A DNA stretch of 6,868 bases from an uncultured Butyrivibrio sp. (lineage in GTDB: Bacteria > Bacillota > Clostridia > Lachnospirales > Lachnospiraceae): the NCBI GenBank assembly GCA_947169985.1, contig CAMVRW010000132.1:1-6868 (forward strand). Reading direction: 5' to 3'. Of this stretch, positions 1 to 5,478 are shown piece after piece; the stretch's first letter is position 1, and each line of letters opens with the position of its first letter. The notes under the pieces were generated by a model. It was not told the DNA's origin. It saw nothing but the letters and a program-made list of their open reading frames with translations, and did not search any database. A program made the translations under genes and the position numbers.

Positions 1-331
1 AGTCACCATGGACTTCATCCGTATAGGGATTGTAACCCCCAAAGAAACTGTTTGGAATTCGTATGCGCCAAACATTCTCAAAGGCTTCCCAGCCATCAAG
101 GCGCTCTGCGCCTGTAATAACTGCCTCACCCCTTGAAGTGCTGACATATTTGATCCTGTCAGACTCTGTGCCTGAATTTGCAGGTTTAACCCATTCTCTG
201 TAAATCCCGGGAGCCACCAGCACTGTATCCCCCGCCTGTGCTATAAGTGCAGCCTCCTGTATTGTCTTGAAAGGATGCTCCACTGAGCCGTCGCCACTTT
301 TAAGAACGTTCCCAGACACATAAATCTGCAT
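1..331 (-). CDS. Right-handed beta-helix glycoside hydrolase, GH120 beta-xylosidase-like (N-terminal part only)
   Basis: The gene starts at ATG 331 and leaves the window after 110 codons, so only its N-terminus is visible. The protein opens without a signal peptide (MQIYVSGN), which suggests a cytoplasmic enzyme. Residues 13-50 carry the typical opening turn of a parallel beta-helix: GDGSVEHPFKTIQEA, then AGDTVLVAPGIYREWVKP. Residues 92-110 (IPNSFFGGYNPY...HGD) resemble from memory the N-terminus of GH120 beta-xylosidases such as Thermoanaerobacterium XylC, which release xylose from xylo-oligosaccharides. The catalytic acids of that family lie beyond the window, so activity cannot be judged. 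A strong GGAGGGGG ribosome binding site (338-345) lies 6 bases before the ATG. The upstream palindrome at 353-366 probably contains its promoter. Another beta-helix polysaccharide-active enzyme with a DUF1565-type start is the main alternative. Confidence 0.75.
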   Translation of the reverse strand, partial: MQIYVSGNVLKSGDGSVEHPFKTIQEAALIAQAGDTVLVAPGIYREWVKPANSGTESDRIKYVSTSRGEAVITGAERLDGWEAFENVWRIRIPNSFFGGYNPYTDEVHGD

Positions 332-349
332 ACTTTTCCCCCTCCAATC

Positions 350-369
350 TGTTATACTATAGTATACCA
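350..369. promoter_or_regulatory. Symmetric, face-to-face extended -10 promoter pair
   Basis: A perfect 14-base palindrome, TATACTATAGTATA, lies at 353-366. On the plus strand TG-T-TATACT (350-358) is an extended -10 element pointing to the 30-residue peptide. On the minus strand TG-G-TATACT (369-361) is the same motif pointing to the hydrolase. Neither side has a recognisable -35 box, which is common for extended -10 promoters. The two start sites would fall about 7 bases beyond each box, giving very short leaders and overlapping 5' ends. The palindrome could instead be a repressor site. The motif is seen directly, while promoter activity is inferred. Confidence 0.55.
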
Positions 370-389
370 CGTTTTGGAGGAGTATTATT

Positions 390-482
390 ATGGGAAGAAT
401 GAAATTCATCTATGCAATTGCGATTCTGGCAGGCTTTATCCTGGCAGGTGTCATCATAAGCCTTATAAGCTCAATGTTTTAA
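390..482 (+). CDS. Small single-pass membrane peptide, 30 residues, unknown function
   Basis: This short gene was found by its signals: a GGAGGAG ribosome binding site (376-382), 7 bases, ATG at 390 and a TAA at 480-482. The product begins MGRMKF, with Arg3 and Lys5, and continues as an uninterrupted hydrophobic stretch from about residue 6 to 27 (IYAIAILAGFILAGVIISLI) that would span a membrane once. Small residues at positions 14-20 (A-G-F-I-L-A-G) could support helix packing. The basic N-terminus predicts an N-in orientation. An extended -10 box lies at 350-358. Its stop overlaps the stop of the convergent diguanylate cyclase gene. I do not recognise a family. Membrane peptides of this size often modulate a larger membrane protein or act as toxins, but nothing here shows which. 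Confidence 0.6.
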   Translation: MGRMKFIYAIAILAGFILAGVIISLISSMF

Positions 483-1633
483 CCCATGGCCAATTTCTTA
501 TTCTGGTACAGATCTGAATCTGCCCTTGCTATGAAGGCCTGGATTGATACAGGCGCCTGATAATCATACTGAGCAATTCCGATGCTGACGCTCACATCGT
601 AAGGAGCTGCATCATTTTCTGTTAATCTTCTGATGTTATTTTTAATCTGATCTGCGAGCCATGTAGCTTCTGCCTTATAGGCCATCTCTGCTACTATCAC
701 AAATTCATCGCCACCATATCTTGAAACAAACATCCTGCTCCTGGGTCCACCCTGGCAGGCTTCTTTTATTGCACTGGAAACCCTGACAAGTGCCCTGTCG
801 CCCTCAGCATGTCCGTATGCCTCATTGATATTGCGCATTCTGTTTACATCAACCATCAAAAGGAAAAGACTCATTCCAGGCTCTTCATTCTTCATCTTCT
901 GAATAAGATATCTGTACATCTGATTCCTGTTGTTGGTCTGGGTAAGAGGATCAATGGAGATCAGATTATCAATGGTTGTGGTGTAAACATAAAATACAGC
1001 CAGTACACCACCATAGCAAAGGAACGGTATTCTCCAGTAAATAGCCTGTAAGATTCCAAGTAAAATAGGCGCTGAAGGGAATATCGCGATCATAAGGTAG
1101 ATACCTCTTTCAGCATACCTGTCCTTGTTGAAATATCTGGAAAAAGCCTTTATAGACGCTGCAATCATATAGCCAAATGGAACTATTATGAGAAGAACAT
1201 AAAACCTTCCGTTTACAAGCTTTCCTGTCTCATCCACATAAAAAACAAGTCCTGTCCAGTTGGCAGAAACACACAAAAAGGCAGCAATAACAACAGGAAT
1301 AGCTAAAAGATACCGGTTTCTCATCTCTTCGATAAACTTATCTCTTTGGATTACCTCAGAGACCACAAACCAGTAATATGCAGAAAAACTTATTAAAACA
1401 TAAGTGCAGGTATTTGCCAGATATATCAGGGAGACCGACGACCCAATTAGGCCTCCATCCACCAGTCCCCAAAAAATCTCAGCGGCATAATAGAACATAA
1501 GAATGATTATCATGTTTCCCAGATAAATCTGAGAAGCCTGCTTGTTTACACTCTTTACGATTTTTAAAAGAATAACAGCCAGGAGCAGAATGCAAAAGAA
1601 ATATGCCTGGCAATAATAAAATACATACCCCAA
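479..1633 (-). CDS. Membrane-anchored diguanylate cyclase (GGDEF domain)
   Basis: The enzyme makes cyclic di-GMP from two GTP at the inner face of the membrane. Residue numbers count from the TTG at 1648. About seven hydrophobic helices (roughly 8-31, 41-62, 71-98, 113-136, 148-168, 181-204, 207-225) form an input domain of unknown ligand. The GGDEF domain covers about 229-387: DPLT at 233-236, metal-binding Asp267 in MVDVNRMRNIN, Asp284 in the GH-x-x-GD motif, and the catalytic loop RYGGDEF at 310-316, all intact. The inhibitory site position reads RSRM (303-306) instead of RxxD, so feedback inhibition may be weak. No EAL or HD-GYP domain follows. I place the start at TTG 1633, because GGAGG (1642-1646) lies 8 bases before it and the in-frame TTG at 1648 has no ribosome binding site; this gives 384 residues. 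It lies 42 bases after the 90-residue gene and is probably cotranscribed with it. No intrinsic terminator follows the stop. Confidence 0.93.
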   Translation of the reverse strand: MGYVFYYCQAYFFCILLLAVILLKIVKSVNKQASQIYLGNMIIILMFYYAAEIFWGLVDGGLIGSSVSLIYLANTCTYVLISFSAYYWFVVSEVIQRDKFIEEMRNRYLLAIPVVIAAFLCVSANWTGLVFYVDETGKLVNGRFYVLLIIVPFGYMIAASIKAFSRYFNKDRYAERGIYLMIAIFPSAPILLGILQAIYWRIPFLCYGGVLAVFYVYTTTIDNLISIDPLTQTNNRNQMYRYLIQKMKNEEPGMSLFLLMVDVNRMRNINEAYGHAEGDRALVRVSSAIKEACQGGPRSRMFVSRYGGDEFVIVAEMAYKAEATWLADQIKNNIRRLTENDAAPYDVSVSIGIAQYDYQAPVSIQAFIARADSDLYQNKKLAMG

Positions 1634-1653
1634 ACCAATAGCCTCCAAATCTA

Positions 1654-1680
1654 CGTGACAATAATTTTACCCTTATCACG
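1654..1680 (-). promoter_or_regulatory. Intercistronic hairpin before the diguanylate cyclase gene
   Basis: In the minus-strand RNA, CGTGATAA (1680-1673) can pair with TTGTCACG (1661-1654). This gives eight pairs including one G-U, with an 11-base loop. The 5' arm holds the TGA stop of the 90-residue gene, and the 3' arm ends 7 bases before the GGAGG of the cyclase gene. There is no U-tract, so it does not look like a terminator. It may affect coupling or stability of the two-gene mRNA, which is inference. Confidence 0.4.
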
Positions 1681-1948
1681 CACCGCTTGCAATAGCTTTT
1701 AATGCCTCAAATTCAGAATCGTAGACTCCTCCCATGGCTTCAACTTCCTCCCAGGTATACCATGACCCGGAAAGCTGCACTCCCTTGATAGAAATATCCG
1801 TAGCAATGACCATAAAAGGCTTATGGTTAACGACAATGTAACAGGTCCTGTTCAGCCCAAAAGGAGTGACAAACACGTGGCCCGTATCTATGAGGTGATT
1901 AAGCTGATCAATCGTTAAGTTTTTATTTAGTGGAACTGTTTTCAGCAT
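1676..1948 (-). CDS. Unknown 90-residue protein, cotranscribed with the diguanylate cyclase
   Basis: I do not recognise this protein. It is soluble, with no signal peptide or membrane segment. It begins MLKTVPLNKNLTIDQLNHLIDTGHVFVTPFG, followed by short beta-strand-like stretches (TCYIVVNHKPFMVIATDISIKG, from 35 on) and a mixed end with SWYTWEEVEAMG (62-73) and a helix at 78-88. This suggests a small alpha/beta fold. The start is ATG 1948, because AGGA (1957-1960) lies 8 bases upstream. The frame stays open to 1993 but those codons lie in the hairpin and promoter region. A TTTACA-17-TATAAT promoter at 1998-2026 precedes it, and the diguanylate cyclase gene follows on the same strand, so a link to c-di-GMP signalling is possible but unproven. 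Confidence 0.75.
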   Translation of the reverse strand: MLKTVPLNKNLTIDQLNHLIDTGHVFVTPFGLNRTCYIVVNHKPFMVIATDISIKGVQLSGSWYTWEEVEAMGGVYDSEFEALKAIASGA

Positions 1949-1972
1949 ATAACATTTCCTTTTTAGGCTATA

Positions 1973-2017
1973 AAAAAGCCAAACAGTATACAAATTTATT
2001 ATACTATCTGGCTTTTT
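1973..2017 (-). terminator. Rho-independent terminator of the yggS gene
   Basis: Arms 1973-1990 and 2000-2017 pair over 18 positions with two mismatches around a 9-base loop. The base of the stem is AAAAAGCCA against TGGCTTTTT. In minus-strand RNA the stem is followed by a run of six U. It lies 36 bases after the yggS stop. The promoter of the next gene is embedded in it. Confidence 0.8.
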
Positions 2018-2026
2018 GAGTGTAAA
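1998..2026 (-). promoter_or_regulatory. Sigma-A promoter for the 90-residue gene and the diguanylate cyclase
   Basis: On the minus strand TTTACA (2026-2021) is followed by a 17-base spacer and a perfect TATAAT (2003-1998). Transcription would start at about 1991, in the loop of the yggS terminator. The resulting RNA keeps only the 3' arm of the hairpin and therefore cannot form it. The start codon of the 90-residue gene lies about 43 bases downstream. Confidence 0.75.
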
Positions 2027-2053
2027 TTCGTTTATATTTATTTAATAAAAGGT

Positions 2054-2746
2054 TCAGATGTTGTAATTTCTTTCTCCAAAAATACCCGTCCCAACTCTTA
2101 CAAATGTAGCTCCTTCCTCAATCGCGACCTGGTAGTCTCCTGTCATTCCCATAGAGAGGGTATCCATGTTAACTCCCGGAATGTTCATGGCGTTAATACT
2201 GTTCATCAGCTCTTTTAACCCCTTAAAATATACCCTGTTGCTCTCAGGATCTTCCGTGTAGGGAGCGATGGTCATAAGGCCTCTGATGTTAAGATGGGGA
2301 AGAACGCTTATCTCTTTTACAAAAGAGGGAGCTTCATCAGGTGATAAACCAAACTTGCTGTCCTCATGAGCCATGTTGACCTCAATAAGAACATCTATCT
2401 TCTCATCAGTCTTGGAAAACTGCTTCTCTATTTCATCTGCCAGCTTCCTGTTATCAACTGAATGGATCATGCAAACCCTGCCAGGAAGATACTTGACCTT
2501 GTTGGCCTGAAGATGGCCTATCATATGCCAGGATAAGGGCTCCTTGATCTCCTCTGTCTTATCCTTTATCTCCTGGACCTTATTTTCTCCAAATACAGTA
2601 ATTCCGCAGTCCATAGCCTGTCTGATATCGCTAACGGGCTTTGTTTTACTTACTGCAATAAGAGTTACTTCGCTTCTATCTCTGCCAGCCTTTTTGCAGG
2701 CATCCTGTATATTCTTCTCTACAAGTTCCAAGTTTTCTTTGATCAT
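2054..2746 (-). CDS. yggS: YggS/PLPBP family pyridoxal phosphate homeostasis protein
   Basis: This cytoplasmic protein binds pyridoxal 5'-phosphate in an alanine-racemase-like TIM barrel. The family has no known catalytic activity and keeps PLP and amino-acid pools balanced. At 230 residues it is full length. Family motifs appear in order: AVSKTKP (31-37), where Lys34 is the expected PLP lysine, FGENKVQE (52-59), WHMIGHLQ-NK (73-83), IRGLMTI (154-160), SMGMTGDYQVAIEEGATFVRVGTGIFG (198-224; Ser198, the MGM and the RVGT phosphate loop are intact). The ATG at 2746 has GGGAG (2754-2758) 7 bases upstream. In many Firmicutes this gene sits next to sepF in the division cluster, but here it stands alone between a terminator and a divergent PilZ gene. 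The promoter is probably TTGCAC-16-TATACT. Confidence 0.96.
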   Translation of the reverse strand: MIKENLELVEKNIQDACKKAGRDRSEVTLIAVSKTKPVSDIRQAMDCGITVFGENKVQEIKDKTEEIKEPLSWHMIGHLQANKVKYLPGRVCMIHSVDNRKLADEIEKQFSKTDEKIDVLIEVNMAHEDSKFGLSPDEAPSFVKEISVLPHLNIRGLMTIAPYTEDPESNRVYFKGLKELMNSINAMNIPGVNMDTLSMGMTGDYQVAIEEGATFVRVGTGIFGERNYNI

Positions 2747-2781
2747 AACCCATCTCCCATGCTAGATTTTTTTTCATGTGT

Positions 2782-2809
2782 AGTATATCATAATCATAGG
2801 GTTGTGCAA
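2782..2809 (-). promoter_or_regulatory. Probable yggS promoter in the 78-base divergent spacer
   Basis: On the minus strand TTGCAC (2809-2804), a 16-base spacer and TATACT (2787-2782) fit a sigma-A promoter starting near 2775, about 29 bases before the yggS ATG. For the divergent PilZ gene a CATAAT (2789-2794) lies in the same spacer, but the -35 position holds only a T-run, so its promoter is uncertain. The two promoters would overlap. Confidence 0.5.
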
Positions 2810-2824
2810 CGGGGGTAAAAGCCT

Positions 2825-3676
2825 ATGCTTATCAATGAAGTTGCAAATGGTTCCGCAATTAAGATACATGCCGTAATTAACGGACACAGCGTTGTCCTTT
2901 TGACTTCGGCTATTTTTGGTGTGTCCGGAGGTCTGCTTGTAAGGCCCATGGAATACTTCGGAAAGTATATGGAGATCTTAGAGCCCTCAAATTGTGAAAT
3001 CCGCAATAAACGCGACGGAAGAGTCTACAAATTTGTATCAACCACCATCACTCCCGTAAAGACCCGTTACGGTAATTTCCACCTGATCAAAAGTGCCTCA
3101 ATGCTTGAGCCTGAGAACGAAAGAAAGGCCGAAAGGTTCCATATTGAGAAGCTTGGTCTTATGTCTATCAATGGTAACAGCCTTGATCTTAAGAACTGCA
3201 TCGTTCACGACGTTTCCATGAGAGGCATTTCCCTTATTATAGATGACAACACCAAGATCAATATCGGAGACCATATAGACGTAATGTTCAGATATGGAGC
3301 CATGCTCCACAACTATGAACTGTCTACTATTGCTGTCAGATTCTTTACGGTGCAGGATAAAAAAGCTGTCGGCTGCACCATATCCAATATAAATGTTGAC
3401 CTTATTACACTTCTTGTTTCCATGAAGAAAGAGCTTGCGAACCTTGATAATGTGCCTGAGACAGATCTTAATCCGGAAATTTCTCAGGATCAGCAGGTGC
3501 TTGAGGTCGAGGAGGATATTGCAGCAGCAATACCGGAAAGGCCCTCTTCCATTACTATTCCTGCCAATGGAACGAGTGGAAACAACCCAAAGACCTTGAG
3601 AGAACAAAGAAAAGAAGAAAAAATGGCCCAGCAGGCCAAGGACATAGCCAGTTTGCTGGACCTTAAGGATATCTAA
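2825..3676 (+). CDS. PilZ-domain c-di-GMP receptor protein (YcgR-like layout)
   Basis: This is a cytoplasmic protein of 283 residues. Residues 1-95 form a beta-rich N-terminal domain with no clear motif, placed as in YcgR-type flagellar brake proteins. The PilZ domain covers about 97-205. It keeps both parts of the c-di-GMP signature: RxxxR as R100-K-A-E-R104 and DxSxxG as D129-V-S-M-R-G134, 25 residues apart, so binding is likely. Residues 206-255 are an acidic, Pro- and Ser-rich linker. Residues 256-283 form a charged helix (KTLREQRKEEKMAQQ) ending in a hydrophobic DIASLLDL, which could be a docking tail. The ATG has GGGGG (2811-2815) 9 bases upstream. The gene is divergent from yggS and convergent with rho. 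No flagellar gene is in view, so the target (motor, cellulose or exopolysaccharide synthase, or other) cannot be named. Confidence 0.88.
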   Translation: MLINEVANGSAIKIHAVINGHSVVLLTSAIFGVSGGLLVRPMEYFGKYMEILEPSNCEIRNKRDGRVYKFVSTTITPVKTRYGNFHLIKSASMLEPENERKAERFHIEKLGLMSINGNSLDLKNCIVHDVSMRGISLIIDDNTKINIGDHIDVMFRYGAMLHNYELSTIAVRFFTVQDKKAVGCTISNINVDLITLLVSMKKELANLDNVPETDLNPEISQDQQVLEVEEDIAAAIPERPSSITIPANGTSGNNPKTLREQRKEEKMAQQAKDIASLLDLKDI

Positions 3677-3680
3677 ACAA

Positions 3681-3714
3681 AGAGCCGCCCCCAAATATCG
3701 GAGACGGCTTTTAC
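3681..3714. terminator. Probable bidirectional terminator between the PilZ gene and rho
   Basis: AGCCG (3683-3687) pairs with CGGCT (3705-3709), and the stem continues inward with C-G pairs broken by two A-C mismatches around an AT-rich loop. On the plus strand it is followed by TTT and on the minus strand by TCTTTGTTT. It lies a few bases past the PilZ stop and just past the rho stop, and so can serve both convergent genes. The short U-tracts make it a moderate terminator. Confidence 0.6.
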
Positions 3715-3720
3715 TATCTG

Positions 3721-5208
3721 TCAGAAGCGGATCTGCTTCTCTACCATTCTTACAAATTCAACATTGTTTCTTGTCTTAGAGAACAGATTGATGCACTGAT
3801 CTACCGCATCGTCAGCCTTCATGCCGTTAAAGCCCTTTCTAAGGCTATTGATAGCTGCCAGCTCTTCACCTGAAAGAAGAAGATCTTCTCTTCTGGTGCT
3901 GGACTTAGGAATATTGATAGCAGGGAAGATTCTCTTTTCCTGGAGCTTTCTGTCAAGCACCATTTCCATGTTACCTGTACCCTTGAATTCCTCGTAGATA
4001 ACGTCATCCATCTTGGAACCTGTCTCAATAAGTGCTGTAGCCAGGATTGTAAGGCTTCCGCCCTCTCTCATGTTTCTGGCTGCACCAAAGAATCTCTTTG
4101 GCATGTGAAGAGCAGCTGGGTCAAGACCACCGGAAAGTGTTCTTCCTGAAGGAGGAACCACAATGTTGTAAGCACGGGTAAGTCTTGTGATGGAATCCAG
4201 AAGGATGACCACATCCTTGCCATGCTCAACGAGCCTTTTAGCTCTCTCCATTACCATCTCTGCCACTCTCTTATGATGCTCAGGAAGCTCATCGAAGGTT
4301 GAATAGATAACCTCTGCATTTGGTCCCTCTACCTCTTCCTTGATATCTGTTACTTCCTCAGGTCTCTCATCGATAAGAAGAATGATAAGGTGAATATCGG
4401 CGCTGTTCTTAAGGATTGACTTTGCAACCTCCTTAAGAAGTGTTGTCTTACCGGCCTTAGGAGGAGAAACGATCATACCTCTCTGTCCCTTACCGATAGG
4501 GCTTATAAGATCCATGATCCTCATGGCAACTGAGCATCCTGGCTGCTCAAGTCTGATCTTCTTGTTAGGGAATATTGGGGTCATCTTGTCGAAATCCCAT
4601 CTTCCCATGGCAACTTCAGGCTTGTAACCATTTACTGTGTTAAGAACTGAAAGAGCTGCAAATTTATCTGTTTCCTTCTTGGCTCTGCAGATTCCTGTAA
4701 GGATATCTCCTGTCTTCAGGTTGTATTTTCTGATAAGTCCGGGAGCCACGTATACGTCATTCTCTCCAGGAAGGTAATTCTCACATCTGATGAAGCCGTA
4801 TCCATCCTGCATTACCTCAAGGATTCCGCCTGCACTGTCGCCATCAGCCATATCCTGTGCCTCAGGCTCTTCTTTTGCACTCTGTGCATTCTTAGGAGCC
4901 TGATCAGCAGTTGCTGGAGCTGAGGCATTTGCAGAAGTAGCCTGCTTGGCATTTCCGCCTGCTACAACAATCTTCTTTTTACGAGGTCTCATGTCGCCTT
5001 CAGCAGATTCTTTCTTTTCAGAAGCCCTTTCCTTTGACTTTTCCTGTACGGTATCCTGAGCCTGCTTCTGGGCATTTTCCTTCTCATCCATCTCGCACAT
5101 AAGGTCGATTATCTCTGACTTCTTCATGCCAGATGCGCCTTTAATGCCACGCTTTTTCGCAATGTCCCTAAGGTCATTAAGCTTAAGTGTTTCGTATCTT
5201 TCTCTCAA
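3721..5208 (-). CDS. rho: Transcription termination factor Rho
   Basis: Rho is a hexameric RNA helicase that releases RNA polymerase from untranslated transcripts. The 495 residues are longer than the 419 of E. coli Rho because of an insert. Domain order: Rho_N helical domain (about 1-40), a low-complexity charged insert rich in Ala, Lys, Glu, Gln and Ser (about 41-127, with RKKK at 76-79), the cold-shock-like RNA-binding domain (about 128-190, GYGFIR at 136-141), then the RecA-type ATPase. Walker A is PPKAGKTT (249-256), the catalytic Glu is expected at 281 in LLIDERPEE, Walker B is VVILLD ending at Asp338, the Q-loop lies near 354-367, the R-loop is TGSKMD (396-401) with Lys399, and the arginine finger is likely Arg439. 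All key residues are present. The start is TTG 5208, with GGAG 5 bases upstream; MRERYETL matches the usual start of clostridial Rho from memory. Confidence 0.97.
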   Translation of the reverse strand: MRERYETLKLNDLRDIAKKRGIKGASGMKKSEIIDLMCEMDEKENAQKQAQDTVQEKSKERASEKKESAEGDMRPRKKKIVVAGGNAKQATSANASAPATADQAPKNAQSAKEEPEAQDMADGDSAGGILEVMQDGYGFIRCENYLPGENDVYVAPGLIRKYNLKTGDILTGICRAKKETDKFAALSVLNTVNGYKPEVAMGRWDFDKMTPIFPNKKIRLEQPGCSVAMRIMDLISPIGKGQRGMIVSPPKAGKTTLLKEVAKSILKNSADIHLIILLIDERPEEVTDIKEEVEGPNAEVIYSTFDELPEHHKRVAEMVMERAKRLVEHGKDVVILLDSITRLTRAYNIVVPPSGRTLSGGLDPAALHMPKRFFGAARNMREGGSLTILATALIETGSKMDDVIYEEFKGTGNMEMVLDRKLQEKRIFPAINIPKSSTRREDLLLSGEELAAINSLRKGFNGMKADDAVDQCINLFSKTRNNVEFVRMVEKQIRF

Positions 5209-5448
5209 ATTAACTCCATTTCTGCGCCCTTAGCGCTATCATAAAAAATCACATCATTGTCTTTAACTATCTGCTATGGGATTAAATAAACGACTGCATC
5301 TAAAATGCCTTGTTCATAAGACCTATAATTGATATAGTTCGACGTGCTAAACATTACTCACACATATGCAAGATACATCATCCTGAAAAAAAATGCAACA
5401 ACTAATTCTAAAAAACACAAAAAATACAAAAATGAAATAATTAAAAAA
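5209..5448 (-). other. AT-rich rho leader/intergenic region
   Basis: This spacer carries no convincing gene on either strand. In the minus direction it begins with the U-tract of the upstream terminator and continues with T-rich blocks up to about 5395. It ends with a small hairpin, GCGC-TAAGG-GCGC (5224-5236), and a four-codon ORF ATG GAG TTA ATT TGA (5219-5205), whose stop overlaps the rho TTG. Candidate promoters are weak: TTGCAT-17-TATCTT near 5366-5396, or TTAAAG-17-TATGAT near 5238-5266. Neither is good enough to call. A long leader would suit autoregulation of rho, known in other bacteria, but this is inference. Confidence 0.45.
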
Positions 5449-5478
5449 CGCAAGGATCATCTGTTAAAGATCCTTGCG
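5449..5478 (-). terminator. Rho-independent terminator overlapping the CPBP-family gene stop
   Basis: CGCAAGGATC and its exact complement GATCCTTGCG (5449-5458 and 5469-5478) form a perfect 10-base stem with a 10-base loop. In minus-strand RNA it is followed by six U. The 5' arm encodes the residues ARI near the protein's C-terminus, and the TGA stop lies at 5459-5457, at the loop/3'-arm border. The plus strand has no T-run after it, so it acts on the minus strand only. Confidence 0.92.

Noticed and set aside
809..1051. 80-codon plus-strand open frame inside the diguanylate cyclase gene
   Set aside because: It lies opposite the GGDEF domain, and its composition is that of a shadow frame.
1949..1993. 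Fifteen-residue N-terminal extension of the 90-residue protein from the ATG at 1993
   Set aside because: The extension lies in the terminator hairpin, would begin at about the transcript start, and has no ribosome binding site. The ATG at 1948 has AGGA at correct spacing.
3098..3694. 198-codon open frame antisense to the PilZ gene
   Set aside because: The plus-strand PilZ frame has clear family motifs. The antisense product is Cys/His/Phe-rich with no domain and runs through the intergenic terminator.
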